Below are positions 1-13,013 of a DNA stretch of 64,000 bases, piece after piece. The DNA lies in assembly GCA_004369085.1 (NCBI GenBank), contig ML210193.1, positions 62,001-126,000 on the forward strand. The letters are read 5' to 3'. The stretch's first letter is position 1; each line of letters begins with the position of its first letter. The notes beneath the pieces are model-generated. The model was not told the origin of the DNA and did not search any database. It worked only from the letters and a program-made list of their open reading frames with translations. Both the position numbers and the translations under genes were made by a program. The DNA comes from Coprinopsis marcescibilis (Eukaryota; Basidiomycota; Agaricomycetes; Agaricales; Psathyrellaceae).

Positions 1-3000
1 GCTTCCTAAAAAGATTGCACGCAGGCGCGTCCGCGTGCCAAGCCCTCCTAGCGACGTTTTGTTCGCGCTCAACTTGCTCCTCGGTAGAGCAAAGCTTGAG
101 ACAATGGAAGTTGATGGGGAATGTAGCGGTGCCAAGTGCATTGTCCTTGCTGTAAGTATAGTATACCCACTTGGCTGGCAAACGCAAGGCCCAGCTTGAA
201 GCACGGTTGCGGTTGCTAAAGGCTATCTGACCTGCAGAGAAAAAGTCTCGAAGTTGTCGGCTGTTGCGCTGGAAGATTCCGTAGGAACGACCAGAGAACT
301 CAGAAGCGGCTGGCTTTGACTTTGGAGCGGAAGCTGAGCGTTAAACGTTAATGCCCAAGGTGTTACGTAGTACGTATTGTAGGTCTTGTCGCCAAGTGCT
401 TCGTTTCGTCGGCGTTCCAGGAAATTACCTGGTATGGGAACTTATTTCGATGCAGGTAAGTACCTTGGCCAGTGTGATGACACTACTTTAGTTGACGGAT
501 TTGCGAGCGAGGACCCGAAGACGAGTAAGAGTCAGAGTCCAGCCACGCCAGCGGGCTTGGCGGCTCCAGTCCTGTTGGTGTGGGCCTCGGAACAAGCAGA
601 GGTCCAGGGGACTGTGAAATCCTCCTTGGTGGTGTTAATCTTTGATAGCGACCTGAGTGCACTTGCATACTCCATAAAGATGCGATCCGTAATCAACGCT
701 GCTTCAAGCGCCGGAGACCCCCGTTTTCTAGGCATTGCGTAGGACGAGAGAAATTGCGTAGGACGAGCGATTTGGTGATGGGGAGCCCGTAGGCTGGGAC
801 GAATAGAGCTCCGGTGGAACTGGCGCCTCTTCCGGCTGATAACGAGTAGCGCCTATCTTCGTTTAGTGGATGGCTTGGCAATGAATGATGGCAAGAGCGT
901 GAGGTGGCTCGGAAAGGCAACATAGGGACTGCCTGTTGTAGGTTAGCGGTAGGTAACCGTTAGCGTTAGAGTTAGCAGGTGCTGTTGTTGCTTGTCGCTT
1001 AGCCATGCGCTCCTTGATGGCGAGTTACTTTACTGGTGTATGTACTTGGTGCGAGTAAGTAAGTAAGTGCTGATGGCTTCTCCCACCGGTCGGAATGGCT
1101 GACTGGTGAGGCTGTTGAGGCACGATGGAGAGGATGAGCTTGGGGTCTTGGTTTGATCGTCTGATGGATGTGGCTTCCTCCGCTGCTACGAGAAGGCACG
1201 ATCGTGGCTCGCTCCTGTACTTCATCAACCGGCGTGGATCAAGACCTCCCAGTTCCTTTCTCGCTAGGCCTTTAGGCTTCTTTCCAGACCTTTCTGCAGG
1301 TTTCCACTGCGACCACGGAGCTTTGATTCAGGAGTGGGCGAGCCTAAGCTAGTACTTACTTGCGGTGGCGTATTAACGGACTGAAATTTTCGAGGTAGAG
1401 AGCGCTGAAGTTACTGTGCTCACGGGAGCATGTATGCGAGATGCGCGGAGGTGTATAGATAGTAGATAGAATAGGCTTCGGGTCTTCCTTCTCATACACC
1501 CTCCTATTCATAGCGCGTGCATATACCGTCGGGGCCATATTGACATATCAGGTCGGTCGTACCGCCACAAACGGGATCTTCAGAAGTTGTGCCGTTCTAG
1601 AATCTAGCGAAGATCGCTGCGAAAGGAACATTCGACCGGGTGTGATGGACAAGTGGTGTTGATTATCGATTATCTGGCGAGGGAATGTGAACGGGAGAGA
1701 GTAGTGACGTACGTGGGATGACGTAGTGGGACTGCTAGACGCGTCGCTCCGGTGCATGGCGCGTCGCTGCACATGAAATTGCTAAGTTCAAACACCGCTT
1801 CTTGTCTTGTCCCAAACGAACGCTTTGCCTCCAACTCTTCCTTGGTCCTTCGACCTTATGCAGCTTCTTCGCCAGTGCTCCGAACGGTACTTGATAAGTA
1901 TTGAGGTTGTTGTTGATCGCGAATTGCCCTGCTCCACTGGCATGTGCTGGGTGTTGATGACGGTAAAACCCAGACGGGCGAGTGACCATTTTCGGGTTGG
2001 GCATGGCGAGCCTGAGGGCTCTGAGCTTTCTGCGCGTGCTATGGGGTGCTGGATATGGTATGTGCTGCGTCATAGACTCGTGCTGTTTTGGGAAGCCCGT
2101 GTGGAGATGAAGGCACGGCTGTGTTCGACCCGGTACCGACTTGCCTTGTGTGAGTGAATGGTAGTTCCAATTTAACTCGTCTAGTGATTTTATTATACTC
2201 ATGGGATGGAAATAGAACTGGCCGGGTGCTAGTAAGGCCTAATAGGACAGCTGTGACACTGGCGGCATCGCATGATAAGGAGGTTAACTATCCCAAATGA
2301 AGACCTGTGCTTGTTCTCAGGCACCGATGGATGTGGGGATTGGCTTTCATGATGAGTTTTTTTTTATTTGCAAGGGTTTTTGCCGAGCTCATATCCGATG
2401 TCTATGAGCTTTAACTGCCTACCGCAGGCAATCAGAGAGAGAGTTGTATGGCCTGGGATGATTATATCGCTGGGAGGATCCGAGAGGCCTGGGTGAGTCA
2501 CGAGTCTATGCTTGCGTCAGGCCCGAATGTTACCTTATACGCATATACGAACAGGGATTACTTGTGCGATTTGGGAAAGAACGATAGAACCAGGCCATAC
2601 GTCCCGCGAAACATCAAACATCTCGTATATGCGCTAGTTCGTCACAAAACAAGCCTTTTGGAGGTCGAAGATCTGTTTTTGCATGTGCGCTCCCGATTTA
2701 CTGCCTCCGCGCACCCTCAAACTGAACGACTTAGTGATAGCTAATTCATCTATATGCGCTTTGGGCTTCGCGCGTGGATTCCGGAAACGTGTAAGGAAAT
2801 GAGATCCACGCGCATGTCACCAGGGTGGACAAAGTTACCAAACTAACTTTGTAACTGACATCCAAGTTTATCTCGACCACCGAGGGGTTCGCCGGAACGA
2901 AGGGCGATAGCTGCAAGTCAAGTACATATGACTCTCTTCTATTTTCAACGTACGTTTCGTTCCCATATTCGTTAACGGACATAGTCAACTGATCTCTGCC

Positions 3001-3269
3001 GGCCTCTTGCCTTGGTTCAGACGAGCTATAAACGCAAACGACAGAAGCTATGAATAGATTATTCTCGTAAATCACAAAAAGCACGACTTGGCCACCTGAT
3101 TCGATGAAGGCGTATTTGGCGTGAATATGAAACTTCCTACAGTTGCACCAATCAGAACGTTCTCACCCATGCCAGCCAGCCAGATCCAGGCACCTGGGGC
3201 CAATCCCAGTCAGCGAGCTCTACTCGCGCGTATTTTTGGCGACGCAGGTCTAAATATACGTCTTTTTAG
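1..3269. other. Stretch with no supported gene
   Basis: Only short open frames occur, on both strands and overlapping one another. The longest, about 155 residues on the minus strand near 1735-2202, resembles no family I know and shows no convincing start or splice context. A run of the tetranucleotide AAGT occurs near 1050-1065. A first exon of the gene proposed to start downstream (first clear exon at 3270) may lie at 3120-3260, but I could not join it in frame with a normal-length intron. Confidence 0.4.
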
Positions 3270-6200
3270 TCAAAACCCGCCCCTTTCGCCGCCAGGAAGA
3301 CCGGCTCGGGCTCCTTCTCCACTTTTTCTGACATCGCTCTGCCACAGCACAATATCGCCGTTCGCGACAAATTTCTGGGACTTCTGACAGAATCCATGAC
3401 GGAGCTGCTGCTGTTCCACCAACGTGCACTGCGGACCTTTGCTAACGGTAAGCTATCTCGCATTTGGAACGTACATATGAATATTATCGGAATTGGAACT
3501 TATCTTGTTTGGAATCCACAGAGATGGCTGCTGCGCCTGATCGTCAGGTCAGGGAATCAGATCACATCAGAGTTGTGGTAATCGGAGGATTACATGAGTT
3601 TTGCGGTGGGCGTTGGATGGTTTACCAGCGTTTGGGGACACGTTTTGGGGTGGGTTTGGTGTAACGCGAAGCCACAATTCCTTACAGGGCTCGGAGGAAT
3701 ATGGTCATCAGATGGATTTCGGGTTGACGTTCTTCGGGAGTTGCCTACATACCACTCTTGGGTGCCTCGTGGCTGTTGTAAGTGGTTGGTGTTACGACTG
3801 ACCTGGGTATACGTATTGACTCATTCTCAGCAGGTATTCCAGTTGGTGATTGCTCGACTTGCTGTTGGGTATATCAACATCGCGCATGGGTGCGCTGGCA
3901 ATGTCCTGCGCAGTGTGCGGGCGTAGGGCGGTGAGGGCCAGTACGTCGCTGTTATTAGTGGCTGGACCAACCTTCGCGGGAGGATGGGGCCTTCTAAGTC
4001 CCCTCAACAAATCGGGAGATAACTGCAATAATCTGCCCTCTCTGTGACATTGATGACAGGAGTGGGAGGTAGAACCACCCAAAATGCTTCCCAGGAAGGC
4101 GTCGCAAGAACCATGGGGATTGTCTGGGGAACTGGAGCGCGGTGCAAGATGCTGCAGTAAGTTTCTCATCTGCTACAATCGTTTTTCACGAAGGCTGACT
4201 GTTCGCGCCAAAAGATGTGGGTTTGTCGGGAGTAGCACGTTTGCACCGCGATGATGGGGGTCTAGGAATAAACGTTCGACTTGTCATGCCATTCATTTTA
4301 TTTGTGTTGGCCCCGGTGTTAACGCTGTACCCTGGAATTTGGTGGTTCTGGATATTCCAACGTTCGAAACCGACTCGGCACCCCTGCTGGCAAGGGTAGA
4401 TAAGGATTTAATTTACACACGCAGGCACATTCAATCCCTGCACAGTGGAGCCTCGGAAATGCGGTGGTTCTTACCGCAGGAGTTGGGAATCGGTAAGAAT
4501 TCTCTTCCATGAATATCAATCTCTTTCACGCGTTGACGTTTCTCGTTGGGGTATAATTATCTCCAGGGACAATATTGCTCTCCAGGCCGAGAGACCGATG
4601 TGCCGGGGCATTCTCATGGGCTTTGCAAGATGCCTTGCTCGGTCCTGAGATGGCGCAGGCCTTGTTGCCGTTTGCTTCGATGTGAAGGTGGCAAACGGGA
4701 TGCTGTTACTCATGTAATGCTCGCCAGCCCTTCATTCCAACTTCATTCTCCCGAGAAATTTTCGAATCAGCAGCGTGTGGTCTTGGCCTAACGTAAGTGG
4801 CGTAAATCGCAAATTTCCGCTTTTGTTCAACTAAGCGCGCCTCTCCATTCAGCTGTGCTCATTGATGACTCGAATGGTGTAGATGGACCCGAATCAAAGC
4901 ATAACACACAGAATGGGAAAATGTGAGTGCAATCCGTGGATACAGCCTGATAAGCCACGCTGATGGGCTTCACTTGACTTGTTGGGAGGATAACCAGGCA
5001 ACCACACGCTCGGCATGGAAGAATTCGGATGATTGAACCTTGAAAATAGTAGGCTGTGGTTCTTCCCTGCCCTGCTGGGCACGGGCTGGTCCAGCCCTTC
5101 CTAATGCCCCACCTGAGGCCCCAGAACCTAAACATATCCGCCTATGAGGTGCTCTATTCTATTGATACTCTCTGGTTTTCTCAGTGGCTGACGGCGTCAT
5201 TGGGCTTATCTAGGGTAGCTCGCTTGAAGAACGTCGTGTTTTGAACAGAAATCGGATGAAGAGAGCTTTCCATGGATTCGCCAAAGTGCTGGCTCTAGAG
5301 CATATATAACTTGGAGTGCCATACGCCATATGTTTGTCCTGATTTCTTGGTACGGCAGCGTTTGGGTGGGTGATGGTTTTATTTGCGGTAAAGATACCAT
5401 TGCTCTTCCGTTGCGTGCGGCTCTCATGTCACTCTAGCCTCGAGGCTCGGTGAATGCTGCTTCCTGGACCGTTGGCGGAAGGGTGGCGACATCCAGTTGC
5501 ACGATGACATTCGCCCCCTATCCCAGCTCTGATGATTCTAACCATTCAAAGTAAGTGTAGTTGGAATAACTCTGGTATCACCGGTCCGTGCTAACTTATT
5601 CTTATTTCCGACTGACCAACTCTGATAGTGTGCTGCTATTCTTTCCTGGATTTCGGCAAGGTATTTTTATTTGGTAGGGTAACATGAAGCGACGACTGAT
5701 AATGTTGATCTCATGTCCGGAATTAAGGGCAATCAATTAAGGGGTTACCTGCTCCCAGGAAACTACCTGCTATCTGGGACTATCTTGACCAGAGGCGGAT
5801 TGAACTCGGCCACAAGAGCGGGATCTGTACAGTGTCAAGTCGAGGATAGATTGCTGCTCGCTGAGAACGGTTTTTGCTTCCGCCCTCAGGCGCTTCTCAT
5901 GATGGAGAGAGGATGTGGAGTGTTATGCTTTGCCACTCCTATCTCGGAAGCAACAAGTTGAATATGAAGCTTGTTGGGCTTCTCAGTTTGTCTGTGAACC
6001 GACGTGTACCCGCTGGAACCATCGCGTTCTGTGGAGGAGCACAGGAAAGGGTCTATGCGTTCGAGTGGGTCCTCCACGTCTTTGGTTGTGAATGCGCTCG
6101 CGTACGGATTAACGTAATTCTTCGCCTTAGAACGTTCCTGTTTACGGCCATGCACGTTGCTTGCAAGGTAAGCGCTGTCCCAACGGAAATGATGCAGAGC

Positions 6201-6674
6201 AAACGCGAGTCGCGACGCACTGGTTCTCGGAGTTTCTGGTTTGGGGATACTCCTCGTACACATACCTTCCGCATTTGTTCACGAATCACCCTCGTGTTGA
6301 TGACTTGGTGAGAGAAATGTTGCCAACCCTTTGCCCTTGACATTTTCTGGCAGACGTACTCTACCCTCGACCCATGTTTTTACCTTGTTGGTCAGCTCTT
6401 CGCCTCTACAGCGCTTTTTTGGAAGCCTGCGCGTGGGCTTCTTTCAGGCTTCTAATATCACCTTGACACACTCAGTTGGTGCCGTAACTTTGGTAAGACG
6501 GTTATCTGTCGTTACAGCATCTTGACGCTGATATTCTGTTATCAAGGTTTATGAAAGGCTGTGATCTGGGTTCAACTCGGAAAGTTAGAGAGAGAAGACT
6601 GCGGCTGATAAGCCCTCAGATCCGTGTTGAGCGCCATTCGTTTGTATGGGACTTGGATGGATATGCAGCGTTAG
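3270..6674 (+). CDS. Putative multi-exon gene, unrecognised, membrane-protein-like C terminus (5' end and middle unresolved)
   Basis: No long frame exists, but short exons with canonical junctions chain in phase. Segments that read best: 3270-3447, 3522-3649, 3688-3777, 4060-4156, 4266-4395, 4446-4492, 4567-4681, then (after a gap I cannot resolve, about 4728-5437) an exon ending at 5550, 5629-5660, 5759-5869, 5890-6167, 6200-6307, 6354-6432, 6476-6492, 6547-6560 and 6620-6674 with a TAG stop. Peptides look protein-like, for example WSLGNAVVLTAGVGNR joined to TILLSRPRDRCAGAFSW, and GNYLLSGTILTRGGLN. The last exons are hydrophobic (THWFSEFLVWGYSSYTYLPH, then FYLVGQLFASTALFW). I do not recognise the family. 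Introns of 14-18 exons leave freedom to chain by chance, so this is an inference from phase consistency and composition, not from homology. Confidence 0.38.
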
Positions 6675-6821
6675 TGTCGTGTTGGTGTCGTGTCTTGTTC
6701 GAAGTGATATGAACTGTTATCGTTTGCGTAGATTTTAGCCGACCTTATCGTGCAACTACGAGTTCATTCTCATGCCATAGCCGGTACCGGCTCATTTGAA
6801 TGGTCCATTTGAGCTGTGAGA

Positions 6822-7408
6822 ATGAGCACCCCCGCTATGCCTGCCAAGTGCTAAGGTAAAGTATTGCCATTGCTGCTAATCCTCAGACATGGTGAGCTTA
6901 TGGTGCTGTTGCGAAGCATACCGGTCTCGCTGTATTCATCGTCCGAGTCGTTGACAGGCACTCACAGAAGGCGCGCAAGTGTAAAGTGGACGCCCTGTGG
7001 CAAAAATCACTCATAGCCTCATGTTTTCCTGAACGCACCGACCCTCCGATGCTCCGACACCGAGTTGCTGCTCAACTTGTCGCCACACCGTCATTAACGT
7101 TCTGGACTTTTCATATCTCCTTCTTCCAAGACTTTCTGACATGCTATGGGAGATATCTGTTGATATCCTGCAATCTGGCTAACCCTTCTTGGAAAAATGA
7201 TTGGAACCTGTATAGTAAGTATTTTCTCTGGCAATTGTCTGCCATCTGGAAGCTTAATATGCTGGCGACAGTGGATTTTCTGGCGCCGAATATGCATGTT
7301 TATCCGGACGACGGGGTCTTGCCAAGTCTTCAATCGAGCATATGTGCGTTGGGTTCTGGAAAAGCCATGGAAAATCTGGAGCTCCGACCAGTACTAATCT
7401 CCTCATAA
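6822..7408 (+). CDS. Possible small four-exon gene, about 150 residues, unrecognised
   Basis: Exons 6822-6847, 6887-6978, 7017-7214 and 7272-7408 join in phase to 453 nt, start with ATG (MSTPAMPAK) and end at TAA. Junctions are AA/GTGCTA, A/GTGTAA and TATA/GTAAGT with CTCAG, CATAG and GACAG acceptors. The second intron is only 38 nt, which is short, and the first two donors are weak. No domain is recognised; the product would have one moderately hydrophobic stretch near its middle (LTFWTFHISFF). It could be chance, or the 3' part of a longer gene. Confidence 0.2.
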
Positions 7409-9280
7409 TACTTCTGCTCGTATTCCTTCGCTCTACCTCCTAGGCAAAATACGGCAGCCAAGCATGTCGTCATCGACTATTGTTCTTCTCTCAACTTCCA
7501 TCCTGACCAGCAGTGTCCTTCACACTGCGGATCATCCTGCTGCCTCTTTACCTCGGATTTTTGTCTTGTGTTCTTGTGATGGACGCGTCGCTTGGCGGTG
7601 CGTGTTCTCGGAGACCAGCTGAAGGCTAAACAGGTTAAACGTAATCAACGATAATCCGTGAAATGAAGGATAACATATCGTCCGATTATGTGCTTATCCC
7701 GTTGTGTTCATGTCGGGAAGGAATTGGCGCGCAAGGATGGATTCGGTGGGTCCGATTCAATTGTTCGCTGTTAGATAACGTTTTAATTCATAGATGCCCT
7801 TCTCGTTCCCGAACAATACAATGTATGCACCATCATCCCGTCCTGCGCATTCTACGACCTGCTGAGCAGCTCTGAATTACTCCAGTCGAATGGTAACATG
7901 TTCCGCCACGTCCGTGACCATGGTGCACAGCGGTGCACACACTTCCTCCAGTGCCCTTCACATCATCACATCTCTTTCCCCAGGTCCCTGACTTAATATA
8001 GGTGTACACCTATTCTGGATACGCACTATCATCGATGGCTAGGCTCGACGATTTGGGCGAAAAATCGAGGGTTCAAACGTTCGGGACACTCACATGGCTG
8101 GCTGACGCTCCATTCAATTCGCTCCACCGTCCAGATCTGCTTCTACGACTTCTTGCGCAGAGAAAGCGAGCTGGAATACCCCGCCCCAACCCGCCTTGAC
8201 CCGGTTGCCAGACTACGGGGTCACATCTTTGGAATGAAGCCATGAAGTCATAGTTTCGTGAGTGGGTACCTGGAGACAACGGGGAACCCTTTGTGACGTC
8301 ATCCCGGATGTCCTCGAGCGCGGAACATGAACGATGACGCACTAGGTACCGCCGCCGTAATTTCTTTTATTTCTTTTAATTGTCGTTCTGTGCTTGTTAT
8401 CTGCGTTGCGGGCGGCTCTTTCAAACAATCTGGAGCAATCAGACCGTGGCTTACAACATCTCCAAGTGAGGTGCACTGCGCAAGGCAAACACGAGCCTAT
8501 TCTTCCTCTTCGGTGATCATCTGCGACCCTAACCACCGCCGTCCATCTCGGTCGGGTCTTTCAGAGTCTTTCAGAGTCTTTCAGCCTCCCTCCGTTTGGC
8601 ACCCTCTGTCACACTATCGTTACCACATCCCGAGAGGCCTCCAGTTCCCTATATGGGAAAACTGGGCTTTAACGACCTTGTTCTGACCAGCTGATAACCC
8701 GCAGTTACGGCAATTCAAGTTTCAAGGCACCCGAAGGGGTGTCAGATACCATGTTTCCGCCCTTCCCTCGTGACAACGACCGGTGTACATATCACGGTTC
8801 CAGACTTCCATTTGCCGTTAAAGGTAGAGCGTTGTGTATGCATCATTGTGTGGATGACCCCGCATGACGGCGGGAGAAGCGATACTGGTAAGGCATATCA
8901 AAACCTAAAGTTTGTCTTTCAACCCCGCTTTGCCTTCATCTGCCACCATTGTGTTCTTCCCGATCGACAAGCAACTGTTGAAATTGGCCGTCAAATAACT
9001 AATACACGGGAACTATCTGGTAGTGTCGTATTAAGTCAAAAAGGTATAGCTCTACTTACTCCGAGTCGTTGAAGGTCGTGCAACATCTCCGATAGAGGAG
9101 ACGTCGTTGGTCGTAGATAATAGATACATAAATAATCATGAGCTTGCGTCCGGGTGAGAACTGAGACCGACCATGTTCCCGAGGAGATGAATCCAGAACT
9201 CGAACGAGTGCGAGATCGTGGTGGCCCGATCTTCCTTTTGCTTTTGGAAGGGCGGGAGAAAACTGAACGTGGTCTTGAAC
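7409..9280. other. Stretch with no supported gene
   Basis: Short open frames only, none with recognisable domains. It holds a perfect 10-bp triplet repeat near 8556-8584. The right end is the 3' flank of the permease gene that ends at 9281 on the minus strand. Confidence 0.45.
8556..8584. repeat. 10-bp tandem repeat, three copies
   Basis: The unit GTCTTTCAGA is present twice exactly and a third time with only its last base differing. It lies outside any supported gene. Confidence 0.9.
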
Positions 9281-11802
9281 TCATGACGCACTGCTCTCGG
9301 ATTCCTTTGTGGTCTCCTTGTCCTGTGTGACAGCCTCAACGGTTTTGTCATGGAGGTTCGATTGTGGGCCAACGTAGTGCTTGCGGGCAGCCGCGTAATA
9401 CCACACACTGAAAAAGCCTAGTTAGGACTGACACGTTTACGTTGCGCGCAAGGAAGACTCACTAAGCCAAGGCAATAACACCAACGGTGATAACCTGTAC
9501 GATACCTAAAGTTAGCAGGCTGTGATTTCGGGAGGCATTACGAGGCATACCGAGGCGTAATTCATGTTGAGGCTGGTTACAGGAAGTCGAGTCGGTAGGG
9601 CGAAGATGACGCAGATGAAAAGTGTCCAAACAACGCAGGTAATGTTGCAGAACCAGCCCAGATAGCCGTCTCCCATGTAGAAGGGACCGGGCTTGAACAT
9701 GACTTCGGGGTGGTTGGGGAAGATCCGTCGGCAAACAATGGGGATGATGTAGCTCAGGTCAAGTGCCATGGCGGTCAGGGAGAAGACGGCTTGCGAGGCA
9801 ATTGGCGAAGCAAGATCAAGCAAACCGGGCAGGATGCAGACGACGGTGTTCAACCAGATAGCACGCAGAGGGGTAAGGGTTCGCTTGCTGGTCTTGCCAA
9901 AGTAGCCACGGTCGGGAAGGGCTATTAAGAAATGAATTAGGTTGTGTCGACCCGCCATTACGCTACTAACGTACCGTGGTCTCGGCTGAAGGCGTAAAGG
10001 GTACGCGACGAAGCGTGAAGCGCAGTTTGCACGACGAAGAACGCAGTTGCACAAACAAAGACCTAGGCGGGGTTTAACGTATTTCCAAACAATTGATCGC
10101 GCATCAACTTACCCAGATAGCCAGTGCCCCTCCCTTTCCAAGACGGTACTCGAGAATCTATACATTTGTTAGTTGGTCCTTCAGGATGTCGCTGTGGTCC
10201 CTTACAGCGAGGACCGGCGAAGCGGATTCTGCAACACGATCGCTAGGGGCTCATCAGACATCGGTCAAGTATATAAACTAGGGGGCACTCACTATGGGCC
10301 GGAGCAGAGGACCAAGACGATGTTGAACAACCAGCCAATGAGACCAGTGCCAATGACCGCAATAAAGATGGCGGATGGGGCTGAAGACGATACGGGATAT
10401 CAGAGGCTGCAGGGATATCATAAAAACTCGTATCGTACCTGCATATGCCGCACGCTTGACTTCCTCACTGAAAGAGGGTTTAGCTGAAATGACCGCATGG
10501 GTAGTTCATTTAACTTACGAAATGTGCGCCGTAGCATCGTAGTCGGTCATCTGAAGCCAATAATGAGCACAAATATAGAATGTCGCTCGAGAAAACAACG
10601 TACAGTCCATTGTACGGAAAGCAATCCCAAGAGGAAAGCAATTCCGGTATTCCACCCTCCGGTATTGTTAATGATTCCATCGGATCCAAAGACATAATTG
10701 GCAGGGTGCATTTCCCCACGAGGAGTCTTTGCCAGCAAGCAGACGATGATGACTTGACGTGTGAATGTTAGTTACAGTCCCGGGCACCCGTGGTGCTGAA
10801 AGACATACCAAATGTCGTCCCAAGGTTCACGAATACGAAGTATTTCGTAACGATAGCCAGGTAGCGCGTGGACATTGAGTTCTGATAGAACGCGTTGAGT
10901 GATGAGATAGGATCGCATCACACAGTACACTTACCAACAACCCGTGGACTATTATGAGCCCTGCGAAAAGACCAACGACTTTCCCCTATGAGATGCTATC
11001 AGGGTCGTGTGACACAGCGAAAGGAGATTGTGCGCGTACTGGGGTAACTTGGAATGCACCATCCGTTCCGACGTTGGCTGCAGCGAGAATCATAGTGGAT
11101 AAACCGTATTCCGTCGATGAGATACCGGCGACCTGGCCTAAATCGAAGTTAGAACGACCAGCGACCAAGGATCAATGAGCTAATTCACCCAAGAGGTTAA
11201 GCCATCCCACTAGCCATCCAACTTGCGCACGATACTTTTTGGGGGTCAACTGGGCCGACGCCGTGTATCTTATCGTCCAAGAACATCAATACGCTTCTTC
11301 CAATGCACAGTGTGCTTGGAAGGTAACTCACAGACCACCGCAAGTTGGATATGCACTGACAATCTCCGCGATACTGGCACCAAGGGTGAAGCACATGCAG
11401 GCTCCAAGGATCCAACACCATGTCACCTATGGCAGCGTCAATAACGATGGAGAGAACCGATGTCGGTCTACTCACGCTAGCGGGACCACCGGTGGTGAAG
11501 GGGGTACCGAAGGTGGTGGAGATACTGGAGCAAAGTCCCTAAAAATAGTCCTCAGTGTTATCGAAGCGGTCGGAGAAGCGTCGGGGCGTCATACCATGAT
11601 GCTGAACGCAAAACTGATCTGAAGTCGAGTACGTTAGTTCAAATGATCCAGTCCAACGATAAGCCCCACCCACCGTAGCCAAGTTGGTGAACTCTCGCTT
11701 GAATGAAGGCTTGTAGCCCATTGCGACGAGCTCCTTGTCGTCATCGTCGATGGTTTCAACGGCGGCTACCGAAGACTCGCTCTTCTTGTCGTCGAACGAC
11801 AT
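9281..11802 (-). CDS. Amino-acid/GABA-type permease, APC superfamily
   Basis: Eighteen exons: 11674-11802, 11595-11618, 11476-11538, 11332-11426, 11189-11268, 11040-11137, 10935-10985, 10809-10881, 10604-10752, 10519-10550, 10439-10467, 10293-10380, 10206-10242, 10113-10157, 9975-10062, 9551-9921, 9463-9494, 9281-9407. They sum to 1611 nt, 536 residues, normal for the family. Seen: a hydrophilic N terminus ending in MGYKPSFKREFTNLAT, then ISFAFSIMGLCSSISTTF and TPFTTGGPAS, the conserved loop MTDYDATAHISEEVKRAA, and about twelve hydrophobic segments. These match fungal GABA/choline/amino-acid permeases (UGA4/HNM1-like) that move amino compounds across plasma or vacuolar membranes with protons. 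Substrate cannot be read from sequence. Several exons are tiny (24, 29, 32, 32 and 37 nt). The acceptor of exon 13 (at 10242) was chosen because the next AG downstream would create an immediate stop. Confidence 0.93.
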
Positions 11803-13013
11803 GATGATTAAGGGGAGAGGGTGGTGGCGTCAAGAGAAGATGTCGTTGGTCGTTGGTCGTTGAACTTCCACTTTGCTCTAGCTCAAAAGCAAAGATGAGA
11901 GCAGGAGAGAAAGGGAGGCACGGGCCCAAAATTGCACCGCCAGAGCACCCATATCAGGATTGAAACGGAGGCAATTTGGGGCAATTTGTTGGAGGAGGGG
12001 AAAAGCACATGGTTCCCAATGTCCATATGTCTGGTGTTAGTATGTCGGCACATTTCCAAACCGATTGTATTTTTCTGATAAGAAAACGTACCAGAACGTA
12101 CCCAGTGCAGTCTGTCGCAGTACCAGGCAGTACCCCAGATGCGCAACGGAACACATTTCGGCGTTCTCAAAATCCTGCAAAGTGACAAAATACTGGCGAT
12201 CGATCTCTGGGTCCGAACCGACAATTTAAGGCTTCTTCTCGCTGCTTTTCCGCGAGCAAGGAAGCAGGACGAGTTAACCCGGGTTAATTCGTCACAGGGC
12301 TAGCGCCACATAGGATAACTGAGAATACACAGCGACGACGTCGTTGTTGGCTAATGGCGAGATGGTTGTTTGCACGTGTCTGTTGGGCGCTGCCCGACGC
12401 GTTGACACGGTGCCAAGACACTGATGTATCACGCTGCTTTTTCACAAGCTTCTGCCGTAGGCCCGTACAAGCCCGTAAACGCGTAAACCGTCGTAAACCA
12501 AGAACAGGGATGGCGGATAGATAGGGAGAGATTGAACAGGAGGGATATGTACAGGCCCGAATTCACCATAGCAAGAAAGATGAAAAAATGTTATTCATAT
12601 CATAGGGGCATACTTACAACTTTACTTTCTACTTAAGTGGCTAGTGCCTAACAACTGGAAATGGAGAAAACATGGCAAGACGGAGAGCGCGAAAGCATTG
12701 GTACACTACTACGATGCTGATAAAAAAAGTAGTGCACCGGACAAAGCAAGGAAGATGAACGAACAAAGCGAGGACGAGAATAGAGTTTACATCATAAATA
12801 CTTGCAAGAAATGGTCAGGTCAGCGATATATCTAGCCGACTGTGGTATTATGTGCCCGTAAAGGTAAGGTATCACGGTGCGATGCGAATGCTGAATGTAA
12901 TGCAAAGTGTCCGAATCTCGATGCAAAGGGGTAGGGTGAGTTGACAAGGAAAGGGGGAAGAAGGCGAGACGAGACGAGACGCGGATAAAGGAGGCGCAAA
13001 ATGGCTCAGGATT
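11803..13013. other. Intergenic: permease promoter and 3' flank of the coiled-coil gene
   Basis: No supported gene. A GAGAC repeat occurs near 12964-12980. A short plus-strand frame near 12644-12835 is Lys-rich and has no features supporting it as a gene. Confidence 0.5.

Noticed and set aside
386..742. Plus-strand frame of 118 codons and minus-strand Pro-rich frame
   Set aside because: Both strands are open across the same region and neither has supporting features.
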